Source: Palsa-892 sp963751615
GTDB taxonomy: Bacteria; Pseudomonadota; Alphaproteobacteria; Rhizobiales; Xanthobacteraceae
DNA: 64,000 nucleotides
Reading direction: 5' to 3'
Assembly: GCA_963751615.1 (NCBI GenBank)
Contig: CAVVVG010000005.1
Coordinates: forward strand, 558,001 to 622,000
In this document: in pieces, positions 60,235-64,000 of the stretch
How positions within the stretch are numbered: position 1 is the first letter of the stretch
Layout of the letters: each line of letters starts with the position of its first letter
Notes under the pieces: generated by a model
Seen by the model: the letters and a program-made list of their open reading frames with translations, nothing else
The model's database searches: none
What the model was told of the DNA's origin: nothing
Translations under genes and position numbers: made by a program

Positions 60235-62879
60235 GCGGCCCTACTCAATTCTTGCGATGTCAGCTTCAGTGACGCGAGCAGACCTTGGCGATCGAATTTT
60301 GCGACAAAATCATGAAATCCTGCTTGCCGCCCGCGATCTAGAATGTCTTGAGATGTATGTGATGTTAGCGCCAGAATCGGCACCTGAGCCATGCGCGGAT
60401 CGACACGAATTGCCGCTGCTAGATCGAAACCATCCATGCCCGGCATTTCGATATCACTAACAATCGCGTTGAAACGGGGATCTTTCTCAATCAATTCAAG
60501 CGCCTGCGCGCCGCTTCCCGCTACAACTACGTCGTAACCGGCAGCCTTAAGAACCGGCGTCAACATGTTTCGGAAAAACGCCGAATCGTCCACTAACAGA
60601 AGGCGGTTTTTTGTTTCATTGGTACCGTTGCGCTTTTGCGTGAACCAATCTGCAAAGGCGAGCGACAGGTAATGAGCAATATCGATGATCTCAGTCGCTT
60701 TGCCGCCGACGATCGCCGAACCCAAAATGCCAGGATTACTGCTGCCAATTTCGATGTTCAGCCTTTCGTCGACGATATCGACGATCTCGTCGACGGCCAA
60801 CCCCATTGCGCGATCCCCTTCGATGAAAACGAGCAAGGGCTGCAGCCCCTCGCTTCGACTCTTCACTTCGGCATTCAAAGAGATCAACGGCATCAAACTG
60901 CCGCGATATTGCACAACATATTTTCCGTTAGAGACTTCGATTTGATTCACATCGATTTCTTCAAGGCGCGTGATGAGCGAAAGCGAAACCGCTTTCGGTT
61001 CGCTGGTGCCGGCACGGAAAATAAGAAGCGAAATGGGGAGATCACCTACCTCTATACGAGGCTCTTCACCACTTTCCTGTTCCGAAAAATCGTATTCTTC
61101 GAAACGAGCTCCAAGCGCAGCAGCGATCCCGTTTGGATCGATGATCATGATAACCGAACCGTCACCAAGAATTGTATTGCCCGAAAACATCGCGATATCG
61201 CGAAGTTTAGACGACATCGGTTTCACCACGATTTCCTCAGTGTGAAATACACCATCGACAACGATGCCAAACCCCACTTTGCCGACATGCATCACGACGA
61301 CAAAAGCATTGTCGTTCTCGAGCGAGTCGTCCTTGAGACGAAGCATCGAATTAAGATGCGCGAGCGGCAGCAGCTTGTTCCGCAACCGTAATAAGGGAGC
61401 ACCGTTGATTCGTTCGATACGAAATTTCGAATTAGAGCTAACCCTAACAAGCTCGCTGACGGCTGCCTGAGGGATGGCAAACCGCTCAGTGGCCGCCTCG
61501 ACGATCAGCGCCGGCAAAATGGCGAGTGTGAGCGGAATCTTGATCGTAAACGTGGTACCTTTACCGGGCACTGATTTCAGATTGATGCTTCCACCAATCT
61601 CATCAATGTTGGTTTTAACCACATCCATGCCGATGCCGCGCCCGGAAACATTCGTGACCGCGGTCGCCGTCGAAAATCCGGGCGTAAAAATGAAATTATG
61701 AATCTGCGCATCGGTGAACTTGTCACTTTTCGAAATGAGCCCCAGTTTCAGGGCTTTCGCCCGAATGCAATTCGTATCGAGGCCGCGGCCATCATCCGCG
61801 ATTTCGATAAAGATTTGTCCGCTCTCATGAAAGGCGGATAACCGGATGACGCCTTTCTCCGACTTGCCCGCGGCGCGCCGTTCTTCCGGCAATTCAAGTG
61901 CGTGATCCGCCGCGTTCCGCACCATGTGTATCAATGGGTCGCGGATGATTTCGAGGACCTGGCGATCGAGCTCCGTTTCGGCACCGTGCAATTCAATCTC
62001 GATTTTCTTGCCGAGATCGCTGGCGAGGTCGCGCACAATTCGTGGTAGTTTGGACCAGGCACTTCCGATCGGCTGCATTCGCGTTTTGATCACGCCTTCT
62101 TGCAACTCGGCGGTAACATTGGAAAGCCGCTGCAAGGATGCCTTGAATTCTGTATCCTGATTGCGCCGCATTATTTCGAGCAACTGATTGCGCGTAAGCA
62201 CGAGCTCCGAAACCATTGTCATCAATCGTTCGAGAGTTTCGACCTGTACGCGAAGCGTCTGTGCCTTCGACGTTTCTTCGCGCTGCTCGTCCTCGCGGCG
62301 AGTTTTGACACGGCGCTCGACCAGACGTCCCTCGGACTGCGCTAACGAAGGAGGTTCGGCAAGAACACCAGGCAAACTTTCCGATCCCGGCGTTTTACGG
62401 AATGCACTTTCAAGTTCATGGAGCAAAACTTCACCTGGACGCGGTGATCGCTCCAGCAACTGCGGTACAAGTCTGCCAACCGCATTCTGCTCCGATTTCA
62501 CCACTGTCGCTTCGGACATCGACACAAGTTTGCCGACGAGGTCCTCGTCATTCCCGGTTGGTTCAGCATGATTGCGGTCGAGTTCGCCGAGAATAACCTT
62601 GATGCGATCGATGGTTGCTAGGATCAGCGATACGGCTTCTGCGGTCACCGGCAGGCCGTCACGAAACTGGCCCATCACAGTTTCGGCAGCGTGCGTGAGC
62701 GCTTCTAAACGGGGCAGGCCGAGAAACCCGCAGGTGCCCTTGATAGTGTGAACGAGCCTAAAAACGTTCGCGAGGATTTCGGTATTGTTTGGCTCCTGCT
62801 CGAAGCGAACCAGCTCAACGTCAACGACATCGAGATTCTCGTTTGTCTCGGTAAGAAATTCCCGAAGAAGGTCGTCCAT
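60231..62879 (-). CDS. cheA: Hybrid chemotaxis kinase CheA with two CheW-like domains and receiver
   Basis: An 882-residue kinase from the ATG at 62879. Order of domains: HPt with phospho-His44 (FRLVHTIKGTCGFLG); a poorly conserved linker with no clear P2; dimerisation domain (VETLERLMTMVSELVLTRNQ); ATPase (HMVRNAADHALELPEE, ADDGRGLD, GRGIGMDVVKTNIDEIGGS); first CheW-like domain (about 480-620); second CheW-like domain (about 640-745); C-terminal receiver (about 765-880; LLLVDDSAFFRNML, Asp in AIVSDIEMPGMDGF). The fused receiver may act as a phosphate sink. It is first in the operon. Confidence 0.94.
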   Translation of the reverse strand: MDDLLREFLTETNENLDVVDVELVRFEQEPNNTEILANVFRLVHTIKGTCGFLGLPRLEALTHAAETVMGQFRDGLPVTAEAVSLILATIDRIKVILGELDRNHAEPTGNDEDLVGKLVSMSEATVVKSEQNAVGRLVPQLLERSPRPGEVLLHELESAFRKTPGSESLPGVLAEPPSLAQSEGRLVERRVKTRREDEQREETSKAQTLRVQVETLERLMTMVSELVLTRNQLLEIMRRNQDTEFKASLQRLSNVTAELQEGVIKTRMQPIGSAWSKLPRIVRDLASDLGKKIEIELHGAETELDRQVLEIIRDPLIHMVRNAADHALELPEERRAAGKSEKGVIRLSAFHESGQIFIEIADDGRGLDTNCIRAKALKLGLISKSDKFTDAQIHNFIFTPGFSTATAVTNVSGRGIGMDVVKTNIDEIGGSINLKSVPGKGTTFTIKIPLTLAILPALIVEAATERFAIPQAAVSELVRVSSNSKFRIERINGAPLLRLRNKLLPLAHLNSMLRLKDDSLENDNAFVVVMHVGKVGFGIVVDGVFHTEEIVVKPMSSKLRDIAMFSGNTILGDGSVIMIIDPNGIAAALGARFEEYDFSEQESGEEPRIEVGDLPISLLIFRAGTSEPKAVSLSLITRLEEIDVNQIEVSNGKYVVQYRGSLMPLISLNAEVKSRSEGLQPLLVFIEGDRAMGLAVDEIVDIVDERLNIEIGSSNPGILGSAIVGGKATEIIDIAHYLSLAFADWFTQKRNGTNETKNRLLLVDDSAFFRNMLTPVLKAAGYDVVVAGSGAQALELIEKDPRFNAIVSDIEMPGMDGFDLAAAIRVDPRMAQVPILALTSHTSQDILDRGRQAGFHDFVAKFDRQGLLASLKLTSQELSRAA

Positions 62880-63048
62880 GAACAGGCCCAATGCCAAACT
62901 AACGCCGTGCAAAGGCGGCGCCGGTACCTCATTGGAACCACGCCGCGTCGAACGGCTATTTTCGGGCCATAACAGTTAAATTTGCTTGAAACGGTAAGGC
63001 GATTCCTCACCTCGATACCACTGAAAAAGCAGCATTTTTTGCCCGATG

Positions 63049-63687
63049 TTAGGCCGCCGCCGTGAGCACAATCGCCTCTCCCTCAGACGCGATCGAAACC
63101 TTTAGACCGGCCGCGCGAGCTATCATGCCGGCGTAGAAAGGCTGGATGACGTGGGCATCCAACGGCTCATCTGGTGTACCGGCAAGCAACGCTTCAACCT
63201 TTGGCGGTATCCGCGAATTTGGCCCCTCCGCCTGTAGCCGGAAGCCCATGGTCTCACCCTCGCCAATCGGATCCACCGTCAGCTTGCCGCCGCGCGGTAT
63301 CGCGCTCGACGCAATCAGGAGCAGATTGAGGAGAAGCTTCACGCGATTCTTTGAAAGTAGCGCGCGTGGCAAATTCCAGGCGAGGCTCAGCCGGTCATCC
63401 ACCATAAAGCCCCTCGCCACCTCGGCGGCATCACCGAGATCGATCTGGGCGCCCGCTGAACCTGCGGCACCGAAAGCAAGGCGCGCGAATTGCAGCCGGG
63501 CAGATGCCTGGCTGGCGCTTTTCCGGATAAGGTCGATGATCGGCGCCCTCTCTTTTTCGTCAGTCTCGTCGTCAAGCACTTCGAGACCATTTACAATGGC
63601 GCCTACTGGACTGATCACGTCGTGACAAACCCGCGACGAAATGAGGGCCGCTAGATCGAGTGCATCGAGACTGACCGGTTTGCTCAT
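63049..63687 (-). CDS. chpT: Histidine phosphotransferase ChpT
   Basis: A 212-residue protein from the ATG at 63687. The phospho-His helix is LAALISSRVCHDVISPVGAI followed by VNGLEVLDDE, as in ChpT of the CckA-ChpT-CtrA relay. The C-terminal part is a degenerate ATPase-like domain (LLLNLLLIASSAIPRGGKL and IQPFYAGMIARAAGLKVSI). It passes phosphate to CtrA, encoded 6 kb away, and to CpdR. It diverges from the cysQ-like gene. Confidence 0.92.
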   Translation of the reverse strand: MSKPVSLDALDLAALISSRVCHDVISPVGAIVNGLEVLDDETDEKERAPIIDLIRKSASQASARLQFARLAFGAAGSAGAQIDLGDAAEVARGFMVDDRLSLAWNLPRALLSKNRVKLLLNLLLIASSAIPRGGKLTVDPIGEGETMGFRLQAEGPNSRIPPKVEALLAGTPDEPLDAHVIQPFYAGMIARAAGLKVSIASEGEAIVLTAAA

Positions 63688-63779
63688 CGTGATGAATCCG
63701 CAATGACGAATCGGTGCGTGTGTGAGAAGACGGCGTGTGATACACCGCCACAGCCAGCCATGCCAGTCTCGGTTCAATC

Positions 63780-64000
63780 ATGACGGGGAGAAATCTCGCA
63801 CACGGAAAAGGCGAGCTTACGCGTCTGCTGGGTCCGCTTGCCGAACTCATGGCTTTAGCTGGCGGAAAAATCCTGGAGATTTCAAAAGGCGATCTCGGTA
63901 CCAGCAAAAAGCAGGACCAAAGCCCAGTCACGGCCGCGGATGTTGCGGCGGAAGAAATTCTGCGCGAGGGCCTTGCGCGGCTACTGCCCGGCGTACCCTT
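63780..64000 (+). CDS. cysQ: 3'(2'),5'-bisphosphate nucleotidase CysQ, N-terminal part (partial)
   Basis: The gene runs off the right edge after 73 codons. The visible part (LLGPLAELMALAGGKILEIS, then KKQDQSPVTAADVAAEEIL) matches the inositol monophosphatase/CysQ family start, with the conserved K.D.SPVT.AD. motif. CysQ hydrolyses PAP from sulfate assimilation. Only the N-terminus is seen, so another member of the superfamily cannot be ruled out. It shares a 92-base gap with the divergent chpT. Confidence 0.78.
   Translation, partial: MTGRNLAHGKGELTRLLGPLAELMALAGGKILEISKGDLGTSKKQDQSPVTAADVAAEEILREGLARLLPGVP

Overview
The window looks like chromosomal DNA of an alphaproteobacterium of the Hyphomicrobiales (Rhizobiales) type. 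The basis is a combination of family recognitions: an aerobic cytochrome bc1 operon, 5-aminolevulinate synthase (C4 pathway), the CtrA/ChpT/SciP cell-cycle regulators, an Omp25/31-like beta-barrel protein, a MarR-OmpR-kinase cluster and rhizobial-type hypothetical genes. Moderate GC and the decay of flagellar genes would fit a non-motile lineage near Beijerinckiaceae, but the genus cannot be fixed from sequence reading alone. Most genes are ordinary housekeeping genes in short operons on both strands; I see no prophage, insertion sequence, CRISPR array or rRNA operon.

Layout. 0-7.2 kb: the 3' end of uvrB, then an accessory-looking stretch of small secreted proteins, including two tandem-duplicated pairs, a FecR-domain protein with an octapeptide repeat tail, a His-rich protein, a Gly-rich membrane protein and a secreted RNase T2. 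7.3-14.2 kb: rlmJ, a GST, two outer-membrane beta-barrel genes (one frameshifted), uvrC, pgsA, moaD and moaE. 14.3-20.8 kb: ilvE diverging from a MarR-response regulator-histidine kinase operon, then tetR, proC, a ybjN-like gene and ubiK. 20.9-30.5 kb: lgt, a MidA-type methyltransferase, pgeF, a lipoprotein, prs, an FkbM methyltransferase, rplY-pth-ychF and two MaoC-like hydratases. 30.6-37.6 kb: petABC, trmL-hemF and a DUF1285-Nudix-DUF6111-CCA transferase operon. 37.8-44.7 kb: a MoxR ATPase-DUF58-DUF4159-large membrane protein operon. 44.7-51.4 kb: a GNAT gene, a decayed Nudix remnant, a frameshifted metallophosphoesterase, an EamA transporter, sciP, a flgD pseudogene, mnmA, a PmtA-like methyltransferase and tRNA-Met. 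51.6-64 kb: a lytic transglycosylase, hemA, an flhA remnant, a GNAT gene, fliJ, a gutted fliI, ctrA, a complete cheA-W-Y-B-R operon, chpT and the start of cysQ.

The most striking result is that three separate flagellar genes (flgD, fliI, flhA) are pseudogenes with several independent lesions. Their regulators (ctrA, chpT, sciP), the small export gene fliJ and a full chemotaxis operon remain open. This reads as fairly recent loss of the flagellum, with the CtrA relay kept for cell-cycle work and the Che operon either not yet decayed or re-used. Other items worth checking are an 11-bp hairpin touching the prs ribosome-binding site, a 15-bp palindrome between ilvE and the marR-type gene, two single-base frameshifts (an OMP and a phosphoesterase), and a Nudix remnant found only by reading across frames.
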